The position numbers and the translations under genes were made by a program. A stretch of DNA of 19,459 nucleotides from Oscillospiraceae bacterium (GTDB lineage Bacteria; Bacillota; Clostridia; Oscillospirales; Oscillospiraceae), in assembly GCA_009785655.1 (NCBI GenBank), contig WQVW01000005.1:1-19459 (forward strand). The letters run 5' to 3'. Every line of letters starts with the position of its first letter. Positions within the stretch are counted from its first letter, which is position 1. Under the pieces are notes generated by a model. The model was given only the letters and a program-made list of their open reading frames with translations. It was not told where the DNA came from and searched no databases. Positions 8,250 to 15,078 of this stretch are shown here, one piece after another.

Positions 8250-8388
8250 AGACAAAACACCCGGCTCTGCAGAGCCACCCTCGGGACGTAGAGGGCTGGG
8301 GACGGGAGACGGGGATTGTCCAAAAGAAAACTCTCTTCTTTGCCTCTGCGTCCCGAGGGTGCCGACCACAGTCGGCGGGTGTGCTGCC
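8250..8388. repeat. Family-1 palindromic repeat, two inverted arms, between argR and recN
   Basis: The left arm is AGACAAAACACCC, then hairpin head GGCTC-TGCA-GAGCC (8263-8276), then ACCCTCGGGACG and AGAGG. The right arm, read on the other strand, is GCACACCCG, head CCGACTGTGGTCGG, then CACCCTCGGGACGCAGAGG. The arms are inverted repeats of about 45 bases around a middle of about 50 bases containing GGGGACGGGAGACGG, a word also related to the 15079-15212 element. The inner hairpin differs between arms yet stays (nearly) palindromic. No reading frame of its own is visible. Confidence 0.8.
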
Positions 8389-8401
8389 CCCGCACAACAC
8401 C

Positions 8402-8854
8402 CTATCTCACCATATCCTCGATCTCTTTGCAGAATTTTTCGGCGGCTTCTTTGTCAAGCATTGCCAGGAAACCGGTGTCATCCCCGGCGATTGAGCCCAC
8501 AAGGCTTCGTATCCCCATCGAGTCAATCGCACCGCACGCCGCGGGAGCCAAGCCCGGGAGTGTTTTTATCACCACAATATTCTGGGCGCAGGCGTATGAG
8601 GTCACGCTCTCTTTGAAAATCGTTTTTAACCGAGTTAAATGATTTTGCGCGCCTTTGACACCGCCGGCGGCATATCTTTGCTTGCCGTGAGATGTCAGCT
8701 CCTTATAGAGACGCAGATCTTTGATATCCCTCGACACCGTCGCCTGAGTGCTTTCAATGCCGACTTTTGCCAGTTCATCAATCAACTGATTCTGGGTTTC
8801 AACGTCAACCGACCCAATGATTTGCAATATGGCATTTTGGCGATCTTTTTTCAT
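8402..8854 (-). CDS. argR: Arginine repressor ArgR
   Basis: Arginine-responsive transcription regulator, 150 residues, the standard length. The N-terminal winged-helix domain contains the recognition segment STQATVSRDIKDLRLYK (about 35-51). The C-terminal hexamerisation and arginine-binding domain ends with GSIAGDDTGFLAML, where the GDD motif contacts arginine. The start overlaps the nadK stop as ATGA, so translation is coupled. No arginine biosynthesis genes are in the window; linkage of argR to nadK-tlyA and recN is the usual Firmicutes arrangement, not a sign of a local target operon. Confidence 0.95.
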   Translation of the reverse strand: MKKDRQNAILQIIGSVDVETQNQLIDELAKVGIESTQATVSRDIKDLRLYKELTSHGKQRYAAGGVKGAQNHLTRLKTIFKESVTSYACAQNIVVIKTLPGLAPAACGAIDSMGIRSLVGSIAGDDTGFLAMLDKEAAEKFCKEIEDMVR

Positions 8855-9717
8855 GGTTTTTCTCCCACTCCCAATTTTTCACTGACCATCGTGTAAAAAC
8901 TTCTGCTTGAAAGCCGCGCGAAATATGTGTACTTCTCTGATTTACGTACGTTGATGATGTCTCCGCTTTGTATGCTGACAGGCTCACAGCCGTCCGTTGA
9001 CAGATACGCAGGGCTGGGCTTTTTGTGCCCGATTTCAACCGACACACGCCGATCCGGATCTAATACAAACGGCTTTGCCTCCAGCACATGCGCACAGATC
9101 GGTGTAATGATGATGTTATGGGCCGTCGGCTCAACAATCGGCCCGCCGGCGGCCATGGAATACGCGGTGGAGCCCGTTGGCGTCGCGATTACCGCCCCAT
9201 CCCCTGAAAACTGCGATATCTTTTGCCCGTCACCGTACAGCGTGAGGTCAATGACTTTGATCACACCGCTGACCACCACATCATTCAGGGCAAAATCACT
9301 GCAAACCGTTTCCCCATCCCTCAAGAGATCGATATCCAGCATCATACGGCGCTCAAGCTTATAGTCTCCGGATACGGCCGATGCTATCAGCCCGATATCC
9401 GCCACCTCAAGCTCTGACATAAAGCCTTTGCCGCCTAAGTTTACGCCCAATATCGGCACACCCGAATGCGCCGCCAAGCGCGCCGCGCGTAAAATGGTAC
9501 CGTCTCCGCCGAACGTGATGATCAGTTCCGCTGAATTGAGTTCATCCTCAAATCTTGCCGGCGCAAAACCTTGGGGGATATCATCTGAATCATCATCAAA
9601 CACCGGGCAGATCACGGTTTGTCTGTGCAGTGCCTTCAGCAAATCGTCTACTTTCCGCGTGACTTCCAGGCCGATATCACGGCCCGCGTTAGGGCATAGG
9701 ATTATTTTCTTATTCAT
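8851..9717 (-). CDS. nadK: NAD kinase
   Basis: Cytoplasmic ATP- or polyphosphate-dependent NAD+ kinase producing NADP+; 288 residues. The catalytic GGDGT motif is at 70-74, followed by the substrate-binding NDVVVS (145-150) and the long signature GDGAVIATPTGSTAYSMAAG (172-191). The start at 9717 overlaps the tlyA stop by 8 bp (ATGAATAA), and the stop overlaps argR by 4 bp, so it is embedded in a tightly coupled run. The tlyA-nadK-argR-recN order is conserved across Firmicutes. Confidence 0.96.
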   Translation of the reverse strand: MNKKIILCPNAGRDIGLEVTRKVDDLLKALHRQTVICPVFDDDSDDIPQGFAPARFEDELNSAELIITFGGDGTILRAARLAAHSGVPILGVNLGGKGFMSELEVADIGLIASAVSGDYKLERRMMLDIDLLRDGETVCSDFALNDVVVSGVIKVIDLTLYGDGQKISQFSGDGAVIATPTGSTAYSMAAGGPIVEPTAHNIIITPICAHVLEAKPFVLDPDRRVSVEIGHKKPSPAYLSTDGCEPVSIQSGDIINVRKSEKYTYFARLSSRSFYTMVSEKLGVGEKP

Positions 9718-10525
9718 CGCCGCTATCGCTCCTTATAAACGCCGCGTGAGATGCGGAAACGATGGCTTCCGTGTCGATGGTTCCGCCTTCTTTGTCAGCG
9801 TTGATATAGCCTAAATACTCAATATTACCCTCCGGCCCTGTCACCGGGGAAAATGTCAGACCTTTTACTGTGAATCCGGCGGCCTCGGCATTGGTCAGGA
9901 ACGCATCCAGCACTGCTTTATGCGTCTGCCGGTCGCGCACAACGCCTTTTTTGCCGACACTTTCGCGCCCCGCCTCAAACTGCGGCTTAATCAGGCAGAT
10001 CGCTTCACCGTCTGCTGTCAAAATATCCCGCACAGCTGGAAGCACCAGTTTTAATGAGATGAACGACACATCAATCGTCGCAAACTGCGGTGGTATCTCG
10101 AATTTATCCCGTGTAAGATACCGGACATTGGTTCGCTCATAAACAATCACGCGCGGGTCAGACCGCAGACGCCACGCCAGCTGGCCGTATCCGACGTCGA
10201 TGGCGTATACCAGTTTCGCGCCGTTTTGCAGCAGACAGTCCGTAAACCCGCCGGTGGACGCGCCGCAATCCACGCATACCTTGCCATCTGGTGAAACACC
10301 GAAATCCGACAACGCTTTTTCAAGCTTTAAGCCGCCGCGGCTGACGTATTTTTGCTCGCCGCCCCGGACGTCTATCTCGGCATCGGGATCAGCTGGCATT
10401 CCGGGCTTTAGCGCGCGTTCGCCATTGACGAAGACATTGCCGCTCATGATCACCGCCTTCGCCATCGCACGGCTGGGAACCAGTCCGCGTTCGTGCAGCA
10501 ACACATCAAGACGGATTTTACCCAT
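9710..10525 (-). CDS. tlyA: TlyA-family 16S/23S rRNA 2'-O-methyltransferase / hemolysin-like protein
   Basis: A 271-residue protein with an N-terminal S4 RNA-binding domain (about 3-65, RLDVLLHERGLVPSRAMAKA) and a Rossmann FtsJ-like methyltransferase domain. The linker motif KYVSRGGLKLEKAL is diagnostic. The SAM-binding motif is CGASTGGFTDCLL, and VSFISLK and IKPQFEAGR carry later family motifs. Characterised homologues methylate ribosomal RNA ribose, which in mycobacteria affects capreomycin sensitivity. The start ATG at 10525 has GGGAGG upstream and overlaps the dxs stop by 8 bp. The in vivo rRNA target here is inference. Confidence 0.93.
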   Translation of the reverse strand: MGKIRLDVLLHERGLVPSRAMAKAVIMSGNVFVNGERALKPGMPADPDAEIDVRGGEQKYVSRGGLKLEKALSDFGVSPDGKVCVDCGASTGGFTDCLLQNGAKLVYAIDVGYGQLAWRLRSDPRVIVYERTNVRYLTRDKFEIPPQFATIDVSFISLKLVLPAVRDILTADGEAICLIKPQFEAGRESVGKKGVVRDRQTHKAVLDAFLTNAEAAGFTVKGLTFSPVTGPEGNIEYLGYINADKEGGTIDTEAIVSASHAAFIRSDSGDE

Positions 10526-12368
10526 GGTTTAAGTCCTCCCTGATTGCGTTGCAGACGCTTGTTTCATCGATGCCGGCAAGTTTGCGTAAATTTTCAACAT
10601 CTCCGCCGGGATAAAACGTCTCGCCTGCGTCCATTAGTATAACGCTTTTTAGATTTATTTTATTCGCAGCCAGCTTCGCCGCGATACCCTCTCCAAGCCC
10701 GCCGCGTCCAACCGACTCTTCCAGTACCAATAGTCTATCTGTTTTCCGGACGGATGCGGCGATGGCATCCATATCAATAGGGTTGATCATTCCGAGTTTG
10801 ATGATTTCAACCGAAATCCCCTCGTGAGAGAGCGTTTCGGCGACTTTGACGGCGGTGTTGACGGTGATGCCGTATGTAACAATCGTACAATCTCGTCCCG
10901 CCATCACACATTTTGCGCTGTCTATGCCGCCGTCTTTATATTCGCCTTCCCCGCCGCGCGGGTATCTGATGGCGACAGGGCCTTCAATATCGTCGATTGC
11001 GTATGTCAGCATGTCCGCCAGTTCCGCAAGGCTCGCAGGGCACAACACCGTCATGCCTGGAATGGTACTCAAATACGCCACATCAAACATGCCGTGGTGC
11101 GTCTCCCCATCGCCCGGGACAAGCCCTGCCCGATCCACCGCGAAAACAACGTGCAATCCGCTGATGGCAACATCATGGATCAACATATCGTACGACCGCT
11201 GCAAAAATGTTGAATACACCGCAAAAACCGGGATGACGCCTTGGGTTGCCAATCCCGCGGCCATGGTTACGGCGTGCCCCTCGGCAATCCCAACGTCAAA
11301 GAATCTGTCCGGGAATCGCTCTGCAAATCCGGAGAGTCCGGTACCGGGTGCCATTGATGCGGTGATTGCGCATATTCTGTGATCGCGCTTGGCCAGTGCG
11401 ATGAGTTCATGGCCGAAGGCAGATGAAAATGTTTTCCCATGATGGCTCACAACACCGGTGTTGATCTCAAACGGTGCCACACCATGGTATGCCTCCGGCG
11501 AAGACTCAGCCGGGGCGTATCCTTTGCCTTTTTGTGTGATTACGTGAACCACCACCGGTTCATTCAAGCCCTTGGCCCATTCCAGCGCGTCAATCAATTG
11601 ATTGACGTTATGTCCATCCACCGGCCCCACATATTGCAGACCCATTTCCTCAAACATGCTGCAATGCAAAATGGTCTCTTTAACCGCGCTTTTGATGTTG
11701 CGTGTGAACTTATATATCGCCCGTCCGCCCGGCAGGATTTCTAACAGCCGCTTATATCGTCTCTTAAACGCGGCGTACGACGGTTTCATCCGCTGGCGGG
11801 AGAGATAGCGTGAAACCCCGCCGACATTGTTGGTGATTGACATGCCGTTGTCATTTAAAATGATCACCATCGGCTCACCCGATTCGCCCGCGTCTGACAA
11901 CGCCTCATAAGCCAGCCCGCCTGTCAACGCGCCATCGCCCATTAATGCGATCACCGAAAATTTTGATCTGGTAATCGTCCGAGCCCTTGCCATGCCGAGT
12001 GCCACCGATATTGAGTTTGAGGCATGTCCCGCGATAAACGCGTCATGCGGGCTTTCCTCCGGCTTCGGGAAGCCGGACAGTCCGCCGAACTGCCGCAGGG
12101 TGTGAAATCTGTTTTTTCTGCCGGTCAGAATCTTATGCACATAGCATTGATGTCCCACATCGAAAATCAGTTTATCCGTTAATGTATCGAAAACCCTATG
12201 TATAGCGACGCTAAGCTCCACCACGCCCAGATTTGATGCCAAATGCCCCCCGGTTTTCGAGACGTTTTGAACCAAAAATTCACGCAGTTCAGCGCATAAC
12301 GCAGGAAGTTTATCTTCAGGCAGCACTTTAAGGTCTGACGGTGAATCAATATTATCTAATATATCCAA
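10518..12368 (-). CDS. dxs: 1-deoxy-D-xylulose-5-phosphate synthase
   Basis: Thiamine diphosphate enzyme that condenses pyruvate and glyceraldehyde 3-phosphate, the entry step of the MEP isoprenoid pathway. It has 616 residues. Motifs: SKTGGHLASNLG (37-48), VGHQCYVHK (71-79), the ThDP-binding GDGALTGG (144-151) with NDNGMSI (172-178), the pyrimidine-binding DVGIAEGHAVTMAAGLA, and DRAGLVPGDGETHHG. In the last motif a Pro-Gly replaces the more usual Gly-Glu/Ala. Translation must start at TTG (12368), because the residues MDILDNIDSPSDLK align with the normal N-terminus and no ATG is suitably placed; a GAAGGG site lies inside the end of oapA. It follows oapA after 6 bases, and ispA of the same pathway is on the far side of the OLE locus. 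Confidence 0.96.
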   Translation of the reverse strand: MDILDNIDSPSDLKVLPEDKLPALCAELREFLVQNVSKTGGHLASNLGVVELSVAIHRVFDTLTDKLIFDVGHQCYVHKILTGRKNRFHTLRQFGGLSGFPKPEESPHDAFIAGHASNSISVALGMARARTITRSKFSVIALMGDGALTGGLAYEALSDAGESGEPMVIILNDNGMSITNNVGGVSRYLSRQRMKPSYAAFKRRYKRLLEILPGGRAIYKFTRNIKSAVKETILHCSMFEEMGLQYVGPVDGHNVNQLIDALEWAKGLNEPVVVHVITQKGKGYAPAESSPEAYHGVAPFEINTGVVSHHGKTFSSAFGHELIALAKRDHRICAITASMAPGTGLSGFAERFPDRFFDVGIAEGHAVTMAAGLATQGVIPVFAVYSTFLQRSYDMLIHDVAISGLHVVFAVDRAGLVPGDGETHHGMFDVAYLSTIPGMTVLCPASLAELADMLTYAIDDIEGPVAIRYPRGGEGEYKDGGIDSAKCVMAGRDCTIVTYGITVNTAVKVAETLSHEGISVEIIKLGMINPIDMDAIAASVRKTDRLLVLEESVGRGGLGEGIAAKLAANKINLKSVILMDAGETFYPGGDVENLRKLAGIDETSVCNAIREDLNHG

Positions 12369-12374
12369 CGGTCT

Positions 12375-12908
12375 TTAACCCTTCATTTTTTTGAATAGAT
12401 TAATCAACTTTCCCACACGCAGCACAATCACGGTGCTGTGGTTGAATGCAAAAGATTTAGCGATGGCTTTTCCGCCAACGGAGAATCCGGTGACGATGCC
12501 GGTCAGTAATAATGAGAGCAGCAGCCCCTCAATATTTAGATTTTCTGAAAGCCTTGCCGCGATCAGTGCCGCCGTGGCACCGCTGATAATTCCGGTGACG
12601 TCCCCAATGACGTCATTGCAAAAACTGGTGACCCTGTCAGCGTTTTTCTTCAGCCGAAGCGACTCTGATGCCCCGCGCACTTTATGCGCCGCCATTGAGT
12701 TAAACGACGCTTCGGGTGCCACAGTCACGGCGATGGCGATGATATCCACAAATATTCCCAATGCAATAAATATCGCAAGCACTGCGAAAGCAATAACATA
12801 CCCCGCCCTGCCAAGCACTTCGGTGGATAACAGCGTGAATAATATCGACGCAACAACACTGATCAGGACGATTTTGATAACCCATCTGTAATTTGTTTTA
12901 ATCTTCAT
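12375..12908 (-). CDS. oapA: OLE-associated membrane protein OapA
   Basis: A 177-residue integral membrane protein that in characterised systems binds OLE RNA and carries it to the cell membrane. About four hydrophobic segments are visible, near residues 9-31, 36-63, 101-120 and 127-148. Between the second and third is a basic loop EASFNSMAAHKVRGASESLR with Lys/Arg-rich follow-up, suited to RNA contact. The most conserved stretch as I recall it from OapA proteins is present: KNADRVTSFCNDVIGDVTG, containing a DxxxD motif (Asp99, Asp103). The protein ends in a basic tail, KKMKG. The ATG at 12908 is chosen because a GAGG site lies 9 bases upstream; the longer frame to 13016 would be repeat sequence. 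It lies directly between the OLE RNA and dxs, the family's usual position. The identification rests on remembered family features plus synteny, not a database search. Confidence 0.88.
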   Translation of the reverse strand: MKIKTNYRWVIKIVLISVVASILFTLLSTEVLGRAGYVIAFAVLAIFIALGIFVDIIAIAVTVAPEASFNSMAAHKVRGASESLRLKKNADRVTSFCNDVIGDVTGIISGATAALIAARLSENLNIEGLLLSLLLTGIVTGFSVGGKAIAKSFAFNHSTVIVLRVGKLINLFKKMKG

Positions 12909-12941
12909 TAGGCTATTCCTCTTCCCCCTTTGTTGGGGCGT

Positions 12942-13083
12942 GACAAAACACCCACCGACTGCAGTCGGCACCCTCTTTACTAAAGAGGGCAAAGACGAAG
13001 GTTTGCGTTGAGACAACTCTGCCTCTCATTCCCAGCCCTCCACGTCCCGAGGGTGCCTCCGCAGAGAGGCGGGTGTTTTGTCC
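12942..13083. repeat. Family-1 palindromic repeat, two inverted arms, between OLE RNA and oapA
   Basis: The outer ends are perfect inverted GACAAAACACCC (12942) and GGGTGTTTTGTC (to 13082). The left arm has head CCGACTGCAGTCGG (12955-12968), then CACCCTC and a second hairpin CCCTCTTT-ACT-AAAGAGGG (12971-12989). The right arm, read on the minus strand, has head CCTCTCTGCGGAGG, then CACCCTCGGGACGTGGAGGGCTGGG. Because it lies within the minus-strand transcript, it separates OLE from oapA by about 140 bases. Confidence 0.82.
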
Positions 13084-13090
13084 CTGCACC

Positions 13091-13116
13091 CAACGCAAAC
13101 CCTCGGCTTTGCGTTG
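13091..13116. repeat. Stem-loop built from CAACGCAAA words
   Basis: CAACGCAAA (13091-13099) pairs perfectly with TTTGCGTTG (13108-13116) across an 8-base loop. A third copy, GTTTGCGTTG, is at 13001-13010 inside the neighbouring repeat. It sits just 3' of the OLE RNA on the minus strand but lacks a T run, so it does not look like a normal terminator. It might be an RNA processing or boundary structure. Confidence 0.5.
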
Positions 13117-13140
13117 AAGAGGAAATGTCGTTTGTTTTCT

Positions 13141-13828
13141 TTCGATGAGCGGCAGCGATGAGAGTAAATCTTACGGCTTAGGTCGGGCTTGTACTGTGCA
13201 TACGCACATTTCCACCGCGATTACCCCCTGTTGCCAGTGAGGCGGTTTCCCTTTAAATTCACGTTCGGAGCGTCGCCGTCTCCGCTGCCCGATTGCCACT
13301 TAGTCCGCACTGCAATCCTCCACACCGCCCCGGGGGACTTTACCTCCCCAGACAGCCTAGGTGATTTCCACAACAGTCTTACCGTCTCTTAGCCTCTTTT
13401 GCAGAAAATATTTCAAGGGGCAATCGATTATATTGCTTGGCCACCGCAAATGCTCGTTGTTCCCCTATCCGCATTCCCCACTCAAGGCAGGCTACTCTGC
13501 ACACAGCACTGAGCTTTCGCCCGGGAGAAACCGTGTCTCCCTATGCACCGCAATGCAGGTTCACAACTGATTCGTACCGGTCAACCGGCACAAGATCAGG
13601 TCTCCGCGTAAACAGGGTCGGGTTCTTCATGCCATTGAGGATCGCCCTGAGTACGCAAGCGCGAGGTCGGATCATGCGTTGCATAATCCGTGCGCGCTTC
13701 CTCTCAGCACCCACCCCAGACTGGGCGTCCAAAGCAGGCACAAAGAGTTTCATAGATATGCCCTTCAAAGGATTTTTAGGCCCTTCCTGGTAGACGGCAG
13801 ATCCGACTAGGATACTGCGCCGCTATAA
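13141..13828 (-). ncRNA. ole: OLE RNA (ornate, large, extremophilic RNA)
   Basis: A roughly 690-nt structured RNA read on the minus strand; both ends are approximate. OLE binds OapA and localises to the membrane; in Bacillus halodurans it is linked to cold, ethanol and Mg2+ responses, with OapB and OapC as further partners. No coding frame fits this stretch. Visible stems include a 9-bp hairpin at 13669-13689 with loop 13678-13680, enclosed by a 7-bp helix 13657-13663/13693-13699; a 7-bp hairpin 13575-13581/13586-13592 with a 4-base loop; and a 5-bp hairpin 13420-13436. Words I associate with the OLE core, such as GCAGAGTAGCCTGCC, GGGGAACAACGAGCATTTGC and ACAAGCCCGACCTAAGCCG, are present in the expected order. 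The ispA-OLE-oapA-dxs synteny is the strongest support. Its own promoter lies upstream. Confidence 0.87.
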
Positions 13829-13834
13829 ATCATT

Positions 13835-13863
13835 ATTCTAACAATATTCAACGAAATATTCAA
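13835..13863 (-). promoter_or_regulatory. Probable sigma-A promoter of OLE RNA
   Basis: On the minus strand TTGAAT (13863-13858) and TAGAAT (13840-13835) are separated by 17 bases in an A/T-rich stretch that contrasts with its G/C-rich surroundings. Transcription would start near 13828, just before the first conserved-looking OLE bases. This would let the RNA be made independently of the upstream spoIIIA-ispA cluster. Confidence 0.7.
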
Positions 13864-13887
13864 TAGTTTTATTTTTGAAAATTCCCT

Positions 13888-13914
13888 GTAGGGGCGGATG
13901 GCAATCCGCCCCTG
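13888..13914. repeat. TAGGGGCGGAT-type palindromic repeat
   Basis: A perfect 10-bp inverted repeat, AGGGGCGGAT (13890-13899) and its complement (13904-13913), encloses GGCA. It lies between ispA and the OLE promoter. The word TAGGGGCGGAT is shared with the copy at 1777-1787. Confidence 0.75.
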
Positions 13915-13918
13915 GTTT

Positions 13919-14002
13919 CTGCATAACCTGCCTGCGGTTGTTGCATAACCCCGCCAGTGATATGACCTGCCTCGCGTCGGGACGATTACCATCGTCCCCT
14001 AC
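13919..14002. repeat. TAGGGGACGAT-type palindrome with flanking direct repeats
   Basis: GGGACGAT (13979-13986) pairs with ATCGTCCC (13991-13998) across TACC and is followed by CTAC. It is a variant of the nearby palindrome with different stem bases that still pair. Between the two lie direct repeats GCATAACC (13921 and 13943) and a longer imperfect pair CATAACCTGCCTGCGG / TATGACCTGCCTCGCG (13922 and 13961). Confidence 0.6.
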
Positions 14003-14013
14003 ATCGCGTCCGT

Positions 14014-14826
14014 TTAATTCGACCGATCCGCTAACATTTGCACCAGCCAAACCAGGAAATCGGTGTCTTTAAATTGGCCGTTTATTGCTGAGATTGCTTT
14101 TTCCGTTTCCAGACGAATCACGCGTTCGGCCTCACTTGCCGCCATATCGTCCAGCATATCATCCCGCGCCTGGAACGCCAGACCCAATGCTGTGGCATAT
14201 TCCCATGCGGCTTGAATCTGCGCCGGTGTTCCCCCGCCGGCGATTGCACCAAGCTGTGCCGCCGCTGAAAACAATGCCGCCGTTTTCAATTTATGGACTT
14301 CCATCAGCGCATCCGCCGCGCTGCCATCGCCGAATATGTCGAGATACTGCCCGCCGCAGATACCATAAGGTCCGGCGGCACGTGCGAAAATCTGAGCCAT
14401 CTCAACCACTCGATCCGGCGGCAACGCAGACTCCAGCAACGTTGCAAACGCCGCCGATTGCAACGCATCCCCTGCCAGCACTGCTGTGCATTCGCCGTAC
14501 TTGATATGGTTTGACGGTTTGCCCCGCCGCATATCATCGTCATCCATGCACGGCAGATCGTCATGAATCAGCGAATACGCGTGCAGTATTTCAATCGCGC
14601 AAGCGGCATTGAATGCGCTTTCCATATCTCCGGATACCGCCTCACAACATTTCAGGCATATGATTGCCCGGATCCGCTTTCCGCCGTCAAGCAGACTGTA
14701 TCGCATGGATTCCAGCAGTGTTTTGTATCCCGTGTCTTCGGTGAAATAGCTGTTCAGCCGATTTTCAATCGCCGTATGACACAGCGCAAATGCCCGCTTC
14801 ATCGCGGGGTTGTCATTCATCGTCAT
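14014..14826 (-). CDS. ispA: Polyprenyl synthetase, farnesyl/geranyl diphosphate synthase type
   Basis: Chain-elongating prenyltransferase building geranyl or farnesyl diphosphate from IPP and DMAPP. The N-terminal signature SLLDGGKRIRAI and the first Asp-rich motif HDDLPCMDDDDMRRG (about 93-107) are intact, as are the substrate-binding HKLKTAALF and FQARDDMLDD (second Asp-rich motif). However, the usual segment after the second motif, with the GKxxGSDxxxxKxTY consensus and a pyrophosphate-contacting lysine, is missing: the chain runs directly into DMAASEAERVIRLETEKAI. The protein is 270 residues, against about 290-300 usual, so an in-frame loss of about 25 residues is likely. The start at 14826 overlaps xseB by 14 bp with GGAGGAG upstream; ATG at 14820 is an alternative. 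It could still be active, but product length is uncertain. Confidence 0.92.
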   Translation of the reverse strand: MTMNDNPAMKRAFALCHTAIENRLNSYFTEDTGYKTLLESMRYSLLDGGKRIRAIICLKCCEAVSGDMESAFNAACAIEILHAYSLIHDDLPCMDDDDMRRGKPSNHIKYGECTAVLAGDALQSAAFATLLESALPPDRVVEMAQIFARAAGPYGICGGQYLDIFGDGSAADALMEVHKLKTAALFSAAAQLGAIAGGGTPAQIQAAWEYATALGLAFQARDDMLDDMAASEAERVIRLETEKAISAINGQFKDTDFLVWLVQMLADRSN

Positions 14827-15049
14827 CGAACGCCAGCTCCTCCGGTTCGCCGCTGGTGCTTTTTTGCAAGCGAACCACCTTCTGCTCCGCAGTGTCTAAC
14901 ATTTTGCCGCAGTTTTTGATCAGCTTCGCACCTTCCTCAAACAATGCCAGTGATTTATCCAGCGGTGCGTCCCCCTTTTCAAGCAGACGGACAATCTCGT
15001 CGATCCTCGCGGCGGATTGCTCGAAGGTTAATTTTTCTTTTTTTTCCAT
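14813..15049 (-). CDS. xseB: Exodeoxyribonuclease VII small subunit
   Basis: Small helical subunit of the single-strand-specific nuclease ExoVII; several copies bind along XseA. At 78 residues it has the family's normal size. The opening LTFEQSAARIDEIVRLLEKG and DKSLALFEEGAKLIKNC are diagnostic, followed by an acidic C-terminus (FDDDE). AAAGGAG precedes the ATG. It overlaps ispA by 14 bp but is separated from xseA by 234 bases filled mainly with a palindromic repeat; in most Firmicutes the two subunit genes touch. Confidence 0.95.
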   Translation of the reverse strand: MEKKEKLTFEQSAARIDEIVRLLEKGDAPLDKSLALFEEGAKLIKNCGKMLDTAEQKVVRLQKSTSGEPEELAFDDDE

Positions 15050-15078
15050 GTCGGCTCCTTTGTATGGTGGTATTTATT

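Noticed and set aside
8402..8642. Plus-strand frames opposite argR and the adjacent repeat
   Set aside because: They are shadows of argR codons and of the palindromic repeat; no start signal is present.
12909..13016. Longer oapA start at 13016
   Set aside because: The added residues are encoded by the palindromic repeat and no ribosome binding site is near; ATG 12908 has GAGG upstream and gives a normal OapA N-terminus.
13437..13793. Open frames of 60-118 codons on both strands within the OLE region
   Set aside because: They have low-complexity composition, no ribosome binding sites and no family resemblance, and the stretch is better explained by a structured RNA.
13811..14013. tRNA or tmRNA in the ispA-OLE spacer
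   Set aside because: No cloverleaf, TTC-arm or CCA-like end could be found; the palindromes there belong to the dispersed repeat family.
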